9,356 nt of DNA from JAICWP01 sp035252015 (GCA_035252015.1 DATFDP010000126.1:1-9356), one strand, 5' to 3'. Shown: positions 1 through 5,300, counted from the stretch's first letter. The notes: generated by a model not told the origin, from the sequence alone. Made by a program: numbers and translations.

Positions 1-93
1 GACAAAGTGAGACTGTGCGGATTGCTGATAACGCTTGAGGCCATAAGGCATGGGAAAACGCTAGCATCGGCTCGATAGGTGAAGCAGTGATGC
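1..93. other. left edge, no supported gene
   Basis: No gene can be supported here. Forward frame 1 is open from the left edge to a TAG at 76-78 and could be the last 25 codons of a gene that starts outside the window. The stretch is too short to recognise, and the other frames close quickly. Confidence 0.3.
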
Positions 94-138
94 GTGACCC
101 AGGTTAGCGCCCAAAAACCGGGCGCGAACCTGGGCCAC
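94..138. repeat. long imperfect palindrome upstream of trmO
   Basis: An inverted repeat whose arms read GTG-a-CCCAGGTT-a-GCGCCC (94-112) and GGGCGC-g-AACCTGGG-c-CAC (120-138), around a 7-base loop AAAAACC. Of 19 facing positions 17 pair; the exceptions are 97/135 and 106/126. No T-run follows on either strand, so it does not look like a standard intrinsic terminator. Its length, GC-rich arms and intergenic position resemble dispersed palindromic repeats found in many bacterial genomes. Whether it is repeated elsewhere in this genome cannot be seen here. Confidence 0.7.
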
Positions 139-161
139 CTGCCAATGTTCTACTGCACGCG

Positions 162-191
162 TTCACGGGATAACCCGTCTTGCCCTAATAT
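162..191 (+). promoter_or_regulatory. candidate sigma-70 promoter of trmO with internal dyad
   Basis: TTCACG (162-167, 4 of 6 matches to TTGACA) and TAATAT (186-191, 4 of 6 matches to TATAAT) are 18 bases apart. Transcription would start near 198, about 20 bases before the trmO start. The spacer contains a perfect dyad, ACGGG-ATAA-CCCGT (165-178), which could be a hairpin or an operator. Matches this loose arise often by chance, so this is only a candidate. Confidence 0.3.
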
Positions 192-218
192 GAGAGGGAG
201 CGAGGTTGTGTCACCCGT

Positions 219-671
219 ATGTTTACTCCGCAGCCGATTGGATTCGTAAGCAGTCCCTATCAGAACACCAAGGAGATCCCCAAAGGCTTGGGGGCCAAGC
301 ACGATGCGGAGGGCGCGCTGAGGATCCTGCCCGAACTGGAAGCCGGACTCAAGGATATTGAGGGCTTCTCCCATCTCTTTGTCATCTGGGAATTTGATCG
401 TTCGCAGGACTTCGACCTGGTGGCCACTCCGCCCAGCGACAACAATCGCCCGCACGGCGTCTTCGCCACGCGCTCGCCGCGGCGCCCCAACCCGATTGGC
501 CTCACCGTCGTCGAACTCCTGCGCCGCGAGGGTCCGGTGCTGCACGTTCGCGGCGTAGACATGCTGGATGGCACACCTATACTCGACATCAAGCCCTATC
601 TTTCCAGCATCCCCATGGAGAAGTTGCGGCGTGGCTGGCTGGCGGAAGTAGAAGCGCGCAAGAAGCTGTAG
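219..671 (+). CDS. trmO: tRNA (N6-threonylcarbamoyladenosine(37)-N6)-methyltransferase TrmO (TsaA/YaeB family)
   Basis: This 150-residue protein belongs to the TrmO (YaeB/TsaA, VirR-like) family. In that family the enzyme uses S-adenosylmethionine to methylate t6A at position 37 of certain tRNAs, making m6t6A in the cytoplasm. The hallmarks are visible: an N-terminal 'IGFVSSPY' strand (7-14), 'GFSHLFVIWEF' (49-59), the signature 'RSPRRPNPIG' (85-94) and 'DMLDGTPILDIKPY' (114-127). The length fits the single-domain form; the E. coli enzyme is longer, with an extra C-terminal domain. The ATG at 219 is the only good start in this frame, because an in-frame TAA lies at 186-188. The nearest Shine-Dalgarno-like bases (GAGG, 202-205) are rather far away, at 13 bases. 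It stands alone, with no co-directional partner close by. The family call is secure; the exact tRNA substrate is inferred from the family. Confidence 0.93.
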   Translation: MFTPQPIGFVSSPYQNTKEIPKGLGAKHDAEGALRILPELEAGLKDIEGFSHLFVIWEFDRSQDFDLVATPPSDNNRPHGVFATRSPRRPNPIGLTVVELLRREGPVLHVRGVDMLDGTPILDIKPYLSSIPMEKLRRGWLAEVEARKKL

Positions 672-691
672 TCGGCCTCTAAACCGAGTTT

Positions 692-787
692 GTAGCGCCG
701 GCATCTTGCCGGCTGTCACCAGGTCGTCCCGCTCTCGCTGGTGCGGGCGAGACGCCGCACCGACAGCCACCGGGACTGCGGCGCTAC
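692..787. repeat. imperfect palindromic intergenic element
   Basis: Two 26-base arms (692-717 and 762-787) face each other, with about 19 of 26 positions complementary. Agreement is perfect at the outer ends (GTAGCGCCG against CGGCGCTAC) and the inner ends (GGCTGTC against GACAGCC). Smaller dyads nest inside: CACCAG (717-722) with CTGGTG (738-743), and GTGCGG (741-746) with CCGCAC (755-760). No reading frame here looks coding and no T-run follows. It resembles a dispersed palindromic or REP/MITE-like repeat, but copy number cannot be judged from one window. It may also act as a 3' hairpin for trmO, which ends 20 bases upstream. Confidence 0.6.
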
Positions 788-888
788 GGAAGAGCATATC
801 CAGCCGAGGACCGAGTTCCCTCCTAAAAGGTATGTAATCAAGGCGATACGCCAACCATTTCGTAATATCGATCTATTACCTCCGTGAC

Positions 889-917
889 TTGCCGCTCCTC
901 AACCAGCCCGCTACTAT
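889..917 (+). promoter_or_regulatory. candidate sigma-70 promoter of a small RNA
   Basis: TTGCCG (889-894, 4 of 6) and TACTAT (912-917, 4 of 6) are separated by exactly 17 bases. Transcription would start near 924. No protein gene follows on this strand before the intrinsic terminator at 964-996, so the pair would drive a short noncoding transcript. The motif match alone is modest; the support comes from its position relative to the terminator. Confidence 0.4.
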
Positions 918-923
918 GCCCTT

Positions 924-996
924 GAGTTTGGCGAAGTACCTCGGGGGAGGGTACCAGCCACAAGCGAGCCCGGGCGCGAGCCCGGGCTTGCTTTTT
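924..996 (+). ncRNA. candidate small RNA, two hairpins, about 73-75 nt
   Basis: A promoter-like pair upstream and a strong terminator at the end outline a short transcript. Its first part folds as a hairpin: TGGC (929-932) pairs with GCCA (957-960), then after a small internal loop GTACC (936-940) pairs with GGTAC (950-954), leaving a purine-rich apical loop with a GGGGGAG run. The second hairpin is the terminator. There is no credible open reading frame inside. I do not recognise it as 6S, SRP, tmRNA or any riboswitch I know. The alternative is that it is just the 3' end of a long trmO transcript ending 325 bases after the stop codon. Confidence 0.35.
964..996 (+). terminator. strong intrinsic terminator
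   Basis: A 12-bp stem (964-975 with 980-991, one G-U pair) built on GCCCGGGC repeated twice, closed by a GCGA loop of the GNRA type, and followed immediately by five T residues (992-996). This is a textbook rho-independent terminator on the plus strand. The nearest upstream plus-strand gene, trmO, ends 290 bases earlier, so the terminator either ends a long trmO 3' leader or a separate small RNA. On the minus strand no T-run follows. Confidence 0.85.
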
Positions 997-1002
997 GAGA
1001 TT

Positions 1003-1036
1003 GATGTATTTTCGATGTATCTTTTGTGTATCTTGG
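1003..1036. repeat. short imperfect tandem repeat (about 11 bp x 3)
   Basis: Three adjoining units read GATGTATTTTC (1003-1013), GATGTATCTTTT (1014-1025) and GTGTATCTTGG (1026-1036). The stretch is AT-rich compared with its surroundings and lies just beyond the plus-strand terminator, downstream of the convergent Crp/Fnr gene. No function is evident. Confidence 0.55.
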
Positions 1037-1091
1037 GGTGCTGTCCGGAAGCTCTTTAATATCTGACCATTAAGCAGCTTGGGAACCGCTT

Positions 1092-1808
1092 CTACGCTCC
1101 AACCAGCTTCTCCAGTGCAGGTTTGTTGCGAATCAGCAGCGTGGAGCCGCGCAGTTGCGCGATCTGCTGTTTGCGGAAGTCGCTGAGGACCCGGGTCACG
1201 GTTTCCCGTGAAGTACCGACTAACTGCGCAATCTCTTCATGGGTAAGAGCGATCTTGATGCGCACCCCGTCTTTGGTGTTCTCGCCTTGCTCTGACCATT
1301 CAAGCAGCAGGCGCGCCATCTTCTCCGTCACCGAGTGCGACAGGCCCAGCGAACGGATCATCTCGTAAGCGGACTGGCAGTTCTGGCTCAGATGTTGCGC
1401 TGCACGCAAGCAGGCATCGCCATGCTCCTGCAAAAAGTGAAGAAAGTCGTCACGCTTGACGAAATTGAGTTGCGAAGCCTGCAGCGCCTCCGCCGTTAGT
1501 TCATAGGGCTTGCCGGAAACAATGGCGTGCAAGCCCAGTACTTCACCAGGTTCAGCGATGCGCAAAATCAGAGTTTTGCCGTCGCGGGAGGTGGTGGAAA
1601 GCTTGATGCGGCCACGACATACCACGTACATGCCGCGAGGCGCCTGGCCTTCCACAAACAATACCGCGCCTGGAGGCACGGCCGAGGAATACTTGATCTT
1701 TTCAAAAGCGGCCAGGGCGGTCTTGGGCAGGTCGCAGAAAAAGCGTTCCGAGCGCAGGTTACAGATCAGGCAATTCTCGATGATGGGCAGACCGTAGGGC
1801 GAACCCAT
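1092..1808 (-). CDS. Crp/Fnr-family transcriptional regulator with N-terminal cysteine cluster
   Basis: A cytoplasmic DNA-binding regulator with the standard layout: N-terminal extension, cyclic-nucleotide-binding-like beta roll (about 35-130), long dimer helix (about 135-165) and winged HTH (about 185-230). Residue numbers count from a GTG at 1814. The ATG at 1808 is preferred as start because GAGG sits 5 bases before it. The N-terminus has Cys15-x2-Cys18-x8-Cys27, recalling the Fe-S cysteines of FNR, with further Cys at 66, 135 and 146. The recognition helix reads 'SRETVTRVL' (202-210), with the Arg-Glu...Arg pattern of CRP. The Arg-Ser pair that holds cAMP in CRP is replaced by 'YELTA', so cAMP is unlikely to be the ligand. 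Redox or oxygen sensing is an inference. Overlapping dyads just upstream suggest autoregulation. Confidence 0.93.
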   Translation of the reverse strand: MGSPYGLPIIENCLICNLRSERFFCDLPKTALAAFEKIKYSSAVPPGAVLFVEGQAPRGMYVVCRGRIKLSTTSRDGKTLILRIAEPGEVLGLHAIVSGKPYELTAEALQASQLNFVKRDDFLHFLQEHGDACLRAAQHLSQNCQSAYEMIRSLGLSHSVTEKMARLLLEWSEQGENTKDGVRIKIALTHEEIAQLVGTSRETVTRVLSDFRKQQIAQLRGSTLLIRNKPALEKLVGA

Positions 1809-1818
1809 GCGCACCTCA

Positions 1819-1838
1819 TATCACATGCCACTGTGATA
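1819..1838. promoter_or_regulatory. perfect dyad TATCACA-N6-TGTGATA before crp/fnr gene
   Basis: Left arm TATCACA (1819-1825), spacer TGCCAC, right arm TGTGATA (1832-1838): seven perfectly complementary pairs. It lies between the candidate -10 box and the Shine-Dalgarno sequence of the regulator gene, a natural place for an autorepression site. Its half sites use the TGTGA core known for CRP but in outward orientation, unlike the usual TGTGA-N6-TCACA, so binding by this regulator is a guess. It could also form a 5' mRNA hairpin near the ribosome binding site. Confidence 0.5.
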
Positions 1839-1847
1839 ACTATATCA
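1834..1847. promoter_or_regulatory. second overlapping dyad TGATA-N4-TATCA
   Basis: TGATA (1834-1838), spacer ACTA, TATCA (1843-1847): five perfect pairs. It shares its left half with the dyad at 1819-1838, giving three TGATA half sites in alternating orientation within 29 bases. Its total length of 14 matches an FNR box, but the half-site register differs from TTGAT-N4-ATCAA by one base. Confidence 0.4.
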
Positions 1848-1852
1848 TTCGT

Positions 1853-1858
1853 AGTATA
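1853..1858 (-). promoter_or_regulatory. candidate -10 box of the crp/fnr gene
   Basis: TATACT on the minus strand matches TATAAT at 5 of 6 positions. Transcription would start near 1846, at the edge of the overlapping dyads. The best -35 at usable spacing is TTACAA, 18 bases upstream (3 of 6); a better hexamer, TTGACT, is 23 bases away. The weak -35 would suit an activated or regulated promoter. Confidence 0.4.
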
Positions 1859-2133
1859 CATTTCCCCTCTGACATCTTGTAAGTCAATGGTGGCAAGGGA
1901 TTACGAAAGGAGCGGTGATCGCCCTGAAAGGCTCGCCTACTCGTCTCCAAAACTGCCACTGGCAATGACAAATTCTGTCAACAATCCCATGCAAGGGGCT
2001 CAAGAAGCTTCCGCCCGGAATGGTGTAACTCGCCGTAATCTCCATGAATTGAATAGCTTGCACTTGGCGGGGCGGAATGGCCCCTGGGATGCATATTTTT
2101 CTCGTGAAGTTTTGTGCGGTATCACAGCCTGGG
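1859..2133. other. long noncoding region before the prepilin gene
   Basis: With the crp/fnr promoter this makes a gap of 319 bases (1815-2133) without a convincing gene. A plus-strand frame is open from an ATG at 1966 to a TAG at 2156, but its codon use is ordinary for noncoding DNA and it overlaps the prepilin start. Two adjacent perfect palindromes lie at 1954-1964 (TGCCA-C-TGGCA) and 1966-1980 (TGACA-AATTC-TGTCA). I see no GEMM riboswitch core and no clear sigma-54 or sigma-70 promoter for the prepilin. Confidence 0.5.
1954..1980. promoter_or_regulatory. two adjacent small palindromes in the prepilin leader
   Basis: TGCCA-C-TGGCA (1954-1964) is followed one base later by TGACA-AATTC-TGTCA (1966-1980). 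Each is perfect over five pairs. They sit 154-180 bases before the prepilin start and 140-170 bases before the divergent regulator, so they could be operator sites for either direction. Short palindromes also arise by chance, and no protein can be named. Confidence 0.3.
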
Positions 2134-2667
2134 ATGGCGCTGCAGAAAATGGCTAGAGACAAGGGATTTTCACTGATTGAGCTGCTACTAGCGGTGGCGG
2201 TTATTCTTGTTCTCGCCGCTATTTCGATTCCCAATCTGATTCGGGCTCGCATTGCGGCCAATGAGTCTTCGGCTGTTTCTTCCCTCCGCACCATCATGAC
2301 GGCCGAATCGGCGTACAACACCACTTACGCCAATATCGGATATGCCGCAGCTTTGTCGGACCTGGCGGGCTCACCTCCCTGCACTCCGGCCCCCAACAAT
2401 GCCTGCCTGATAGACTCCGTTCTAGCCACCGGTTTTAAGGCCGGCTATTCATTTAATGCCGTGGGCGGGACTCCCAGCCCTCTTGGGGCCAACACCAGTT
2501 TTTATGTCGGGGCTGCGCCCTTTGCTCCCAACACGACAGGGGTCCGGCGCTTCTGCGGCGTGAATGATAACGTGATTCATTACGACCTGAACCCAGGGCT
2601 GAGCGCCGCGGTGCCCACCGCTGCCAATTGCGCGAACGCTCCCTTCGCCGGGCAGATCATTCAGTAG
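2134..2667 (+). CDS. type IV prepilin / pseudopilin
   Basis: A type IV pilin-like protein, exported through the inner membrane and processed by a prepilin peptidase. From the ATG at 2134 it has 177 residues: an 11-residue leader ending in 'ARDKG', then the mature start 'FSLIE' with the Glu at mature position 5 that is needed for assembly. A hydrophobic helix ending in 'ISIPNL' follows. The mature protein would have 166 residues. The globular part has four cysteines ('SPPCTP', 'NNACL', 'RRFCG', 'ANCAN'), enough for two disulfides. ATGs at 2077, 2089 and 2149 are also in frame. None has a clear Shine-Dalgarno; 2134 or 2149 gives a normal short leader, while 2077 would give a 30-residue leader. 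No pilus assembly gene is nearby, so whether it is a major pilin, minor pilin or type II secretion pseudopilin is open. The stop codon lies in a tandem duplication. Confidence 0.88.
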   Translation: MALQKMARDKGFSLIELLLAVAVILVLAAISIPNLIRARIAANESSAVSSLRTIMTAESAYNTTYANIGYAAALSDLAGSPPCTPAPNNACLIDSVLATGFKAGYSFNAVGGTPSPLGANTSFYVGAAPFAPNTTGVRRFCGVNDNVIHYDLNPGLSAAVPTAANCANAPFAGQIIQ

Positions 2668-2695
2668 TTCCTATCGTCCAGTAGTTCCTATCGTC
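2662..2695. repeat. 17-bp perfect tandem duplication across the prepilin stop codon
   Basis: CAGTAGTTCCTATCGTC occurs twice head to tail at 2662-2678 and 2679-2695. The first copy holds the last Gln codon and the TAG stop of the prepilin gene. The second copy lies in the 3' untranslated region. This is typical of a slippage duplication; copy-number change here would leave the protein end unchanged. Confidence 0.9.
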
Positions 2696-2798
2696 GCTTT
2701 CCGTTTCCACACCTCCGGGCACCTTAGTTGTGTTGCGGTTCGCATTCTCATCCGACACAGCAGACGCTGGGTTAGTATGAGGCGGTAACACTCCGGCC

Positions 2799-4061
2799 AT
2801 GCCCGACCCTGCCAGCCGCGCGCCCCTTGTGTTCCACGTGGACATGGACGCCTTTTTCGTGTCGGTGGAGGAGCTGTTTGATCCTGGGCTGCGCGGCAAA
2901 GCGGTGGTGGTTGGGGGACAGCGCGATGAGCGCGGCGTGGTCTCCGCCGCTTCTTACGAAGCGCGCAAATTTGGCGTGCACTCCGCCATGCCTCTGCGCA
3001 CCGCCGCCAAGCTCTGCCCCCACGCCATCTTTGTGAACGGCCACCCCGAGCGCTACCGCGAATATTCCCAGAAAGTGCACCACGTTCTGCAGAACTTTTC
3101 GCCGCAGATTGAGATGGTCTCGATAGATGAAGCCTACCTGGACATGAGCGGCACGGAGCGCCTGCATGGGCCGCCCCTGCGCGCCGCCCATTCGCTGCAC
3201 CGGGCCATTCATGCCAATACCCAGCTCAACTGCTCCATTGGCATCGCGGCTTCGCGCCTGGTCGCCAAGGTTTGTTCCGACCAGGCCAAGCCCAACGGAG
3301 TGCTTTGGATTCTTTCCGGGAGCGAGGCTACTTTCCTGGCACCCCTGGCGATACGTAAGATCCCCGGCGTAGGCAAGGTCACGGAACAAAACCTGCACGC
3401 CCTGGGGATCATCACGGTCGGCGACCTGGCCCGGTTCGAGGAAGCTTTCCTGGAAGAGCGTTTCGGAAAGTGGGGGCTGGCTCTGGCCGGAAAAGCCAAG
3501 GGACTCGATGCGGGCGGCTGGTTCGATGCCGAAATCGGCGCCGACGAAGATCCCAAATCCATGAGCCACGAGCATACGTTCTCGACCGACACCTCCAACC
3601 CGGAGCAGCTGGAATCCACCCTGTTGCGGCTGGCGGAAATGGTGGGGCGGCGACTGCGCGAAGCCGGTTTGCACGCCCGCACTGTGCAATTGAAGCTGCG
3701 TTACGAAGACTTTACTACTATTACCCGCGCTCATACCCTGCCCCGCTCCACGCAGCTCGACGTGGAACTGTTCGCGGCGGCGCGCAAATTGTTTCGCGAT
3801 AATTGGAAACCGGGCAGGCCTGTACGCCTGCTGGGCGTGCATGCTTCCTCCTTCGCGCATGAAGAAGGACAACTCGACCTGTTGGAAGCAGACAAACAAC
3901 GCCGCTGGCAGCAGGCACTCTCCGCTGCTGACCACTTGCGCGACAAATACGGCGAATCGGCGGTGGAACTGGGAGGCGGCATGAATGCCCGTTTCCGCGA
4001 ACGAGTCCACGAAAATCCTGCCAGCCTGCCGGGCAAAAAGAAGACAAGTCCTTCCGAGTAA
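2799..4061 (+). CDS. dinB: DNA polymerase IV (Y-family translesion polymerase DinB)
   Basis: An error-prone DNA polymerase that extends primers past damaged bases in the cytoplasm. The 420 residues carry the Y-family metal ligands: Asp15 in 'HVDMDAFF' and Asp110-Glu111 in 'MVSIDEAYLD'. Phe20 is at the steric-gate position that excludes ribonucleotides. 'SYEARKFGVHSAMP' (52-65), the 'RLVAKVCSDQAKPNG' finger/palm segment, the 'KIPGVGK' thumb HhH and a C-terminal little finger follow in order. 'QLDLL' (358-362) fits the beta-clamp binding pentapeptide, followed by a basic tail ending 'KKKTSPSE'. It is somewhat longer than E. coli DinB (about 350 residues). The ATG at 2799 is the first start; a GAGGCGG stretch lies about 13 bases before it. 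The 131 bases to the prepilin gene show no terminator and no LexA box that I recognise, so SOS control cannot be claimed. Confidence 0.96.
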   Translation: MPDPASRAPLVFHVDMDAFFVSVEELFDPGLRGKAVVVGGQRDERGVVSAASYEARKFGVHSAMPLRTAAKLCPHAIFVNGHPERYREYSQKVHHVLQNFSPQIEMVSIDEAYLDMSGTERLHGPPLRAAHSLHRAIHANTQLNCSIGIAASRLVAKVCSDQAKPNGVLWILSGSEATFLAPLAIRKIPGVGKVTEQNLHALGIITVGDLARFEEAFLEERFGKWGLALAGKAKGLDAGGWFDAEIGADEDPKSMSHEHTFSTDTSNPEQLESTLLRLAEMVGRRLREAGLHARTVQLKLRYEDFTTITRAHTLPRSTQLDVELFAAARKLFRDNWKPGRPVRLLGVHASSFAHEEGQLDLLEADKQRRWQQALSAADHLRDKYGESAVELGGGMNARFRERVHENPASLPGKKKTSPSE

Positions 4062-4171
4062 ACCGTTAACGCCGTCGCTTGTGCGGAGTTCAACCCAGTC
4101 CCTCCGTCTTACGAGGCCGCATCCCAGTGATGTGACACCAGCGCCTTTCTGTGCATCTCATGTTTTGCTTT
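4062..4171. other. gap after dinB, nothing recognised
   Basis: These 110 bases hold no hairpin followed by a T-run, no clear promoter and no coding frame on either strand that I can support. Confidence 0.3.
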
Positions 4172-4363
4172 ATGAAAAAGAGCGAACTGAAGAACCGGCT
4201 GCGGCGGCGGACTGCCGATAAGCTCTACGACCTGGCGCGTAGCGCCGGGCACGTGCCCGCGCACTTGCCTGCGGTGGCAGATTCCGCCCGCGATCACGCC
4301 CGCCGCACCGGACGCGCCCATGCCGAGCGGCGGCGTGGGCAGCGTCCATCCCTTGGCTCGTGA
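4172..4363 (+). CDS. small basic hypothetical protein
   Basis: A possible 63-residue protein starting 'MKKSELKNRLRRR' and ending 'RGQRPSLGS'. It is very rich in Arg, Lys and His, with no Cys, no membrane segment and no signal peptide. The N-terminal half ('TADKLYDLARSAGHVPAHLP') could form helices; the tail is probably disordered. Codon third positions are mostly G or C, as in the neighbouring real genes, which is the main reason to keep it. No Shine-Dalgarno precedes the ATG at 4172, and a 70-residue form from an ATG at 4151 is possible. A nucleic-acid-binding role would fit the charge but is only a guess. I do not recognise a family. Confidence 0.4.
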   Translation: MKKSELKNRLRRRTADKLYDLARSAGHVPAHLPAVADSARDHARRTGRAHAERRRGQRPSLGS

Positions 4364-4417
4364 TCATTCTAAGGCGCAATCAACTTTAGTTTGTGGATGG
4401 GGATTGAAAAGAGCGGA

Positions 4418-4528
4418 TTACGATTTTAGAACTGCCCCGCTAATCACCTGACATGCCACTTCTTCCGGGGTGCCGCCATAAAGCACACGCTGATTGCATC
4501 GCAAGCAGTACAGAAAGAGCCGGAGCAT
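4418..4528 (-). CDS. possible mini-protein with CxxC motif downstream of the kinase
   Basis: A 36-residue frame starting 'MLRLFLYCLRCNQRV', with a CxxC pair and a third Cys in 'EEVACQVI'. The start at 4528 has GGAAG 8 bases upstream; an ATG at 4543 would add five residues. It follows the histidine kinase stop by 37 bases (22 from the longer start) on the same strand, so the two could share a transcript. CxxC pairs often bind zinc, but three cysteines in such a short chain is thin evidence. It may be noncoding. Confidence 0.25.
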   Translation of the reverse strand: MLRLFLYCLRCNQRVLYGGTPEEVACQVISGAVLKS

Positions 4529-4565
4529 GTGTTGGTCTTCCATTGGGTAAGCTGTCCGAACTTGG

Positions 4566-5300
4566 CTAAGCCTCAGTTTCTGAAGGAAACAGCGCAGGAA
4601 GGAATACGGAGAAAACAGTCCCGCTGCGCCCCGACTTTGTACTGCTTCTGAAATGAATACTGCCACCCTGCTTCCGAGCAATTTTGTCGCTAACCTGCAA
4701 ACCCAGTCCTGTCCCTTTTTCCCCTTTGGTAGTGAAGAGCTGTCGGAACATTTTGCTCCTCTGCTCAGGCAGAATACCTGAACCGTTGTCCGCTACAATT
4801 ACCCTGACCCCTGTACGCCGGGTGTCGCTCCAGTCCAGCGACTCGTGGATGTGCAGTGTCAATCTGCCGCCGAGCCGCAGTGCTTCGAGGGCGTTAACTA
4901 TCAAGTTGGAAAACACCTGCCGCAGGTCTTCCGAAAGTGCCTTTACCACACCTTCCGATTCGTAGCGTCTTTCAACTCGAATTTGTTTGAACGCGATTTT
5001 GTGCTCATAAAAACGCAAAATGGTATCCAACACATCCGACAGTGGCACAAGGGTTGGATTTGCAGGTTCGCGGTATACCCGGAGCGCCTGGCTGAGGACG
5101 TGACGCATTCGCTCCAACTCTTTGTCCAATTGCTGTACGTAGTTACGTGGTTGCTCATCCAGGCGAGGATACTGTCTCAGCAAATAAACGAGGTAGGTCA
5201 TTGCCTCGACGGGGCTTTTTAGCTCATGAGCGGCAGTTGCGACATTCCTCCAGGATTGTTTCTCTGGTTTCAATTCTGCTCGTGCGTACTGCTCCGGCAT
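4566..5300 (-). CDS. sensor-less histidine kinase (HisKA-HATPase_c)
   Basis: A soluble two-component kinase of 244 residues. The numbers below count from a GTG at 5303. The HisKA helix carries the phospho-acceptor in 'AAHELKSP' (His26). The ATPase domain shows an N box with Asn133 and Asn137 ('FSNLIVNALEAL'), a G1 box 'DNGSGI' (172-177), an F box around Phe186-Phe190, and a G2 box 'GTGLGL' (197-202). All catalytic motifs look intact. There is no PAS, GAF, HAMP or membrane segment, so input must come from another protein or from the 25 residues before HisKA. No response regulator is in the window. A good Shine-Dalgarno (GGAAGGA) precedes both the GTG at 5303 (5 bases) and the ATG at 5300 (8 bases); the ATG is taken. 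It is transcribed divergently from the short HTH gene, 151 bases apart. Confidence 0.9.
   Translation of the reverse strand: MPEQYARAELKPEKQSWRNVATAAHELKSPVEAMTYLVYLLRQYPRLDEQPRNYVQQLDKELERMRHVLSQALRVYREPANPTLVPLSDVLDTILRFYEHKIAFKQIRVERRYESEGVVKALSEDLRQVFSNLIVNALEALRLGGRLTLHIHESLDWSDTRRTGVRVIVADNGSGILPEQRSKMFRQLFTTKGEKGTGLGLQVSDKIARKQGGSIHFRSSTKSGRSGTVFSVFLPALFPSETEA

Noticed and set aside
150..854. 234-residue minus-strand ORF opposite trmO
   Set aside because: Antisense shadow that also runs through the palindromic element at 692-787; no domain recognised.
1915..1968. 17-codon ORF from a GTG after an AAAGGAG sequence
   Set aside because: Spacing from the AGGAG to the GTG is only two bases and the product is too short to support.
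1976..1981. Perfect TTGACA on the minus strand upstream of the regulator gene
   Set aside because: No -10-like hexamer lies 15-19 bases downstream; the position reads TGGCAG.
1881..2100. Possible c-di-GMP (GEMM) riboswitch or sigma-54 promoter before the prepilin gene
   Set aside because: The conserved GEMM core and a GG-N10-GC sigma-54 element with acceptable flanks were looked for and not found.
1527..2156. 209-residue plus-strand ORF opposite the regulator and into the prepilin leader
   Set aside because: Its first half is antisense to the Crp/Fnr gene; its tail from 1966 has no ribosome binding site and overlaps the prepilin start.
2772..4010. 412-residue minus-strand ORF opposite dinB
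   Set aside because: It is the antisense shadow of a clear polymerase IV gene in GC-rich DNA; its composition is unlike a real protein and it has no recognisable motif.
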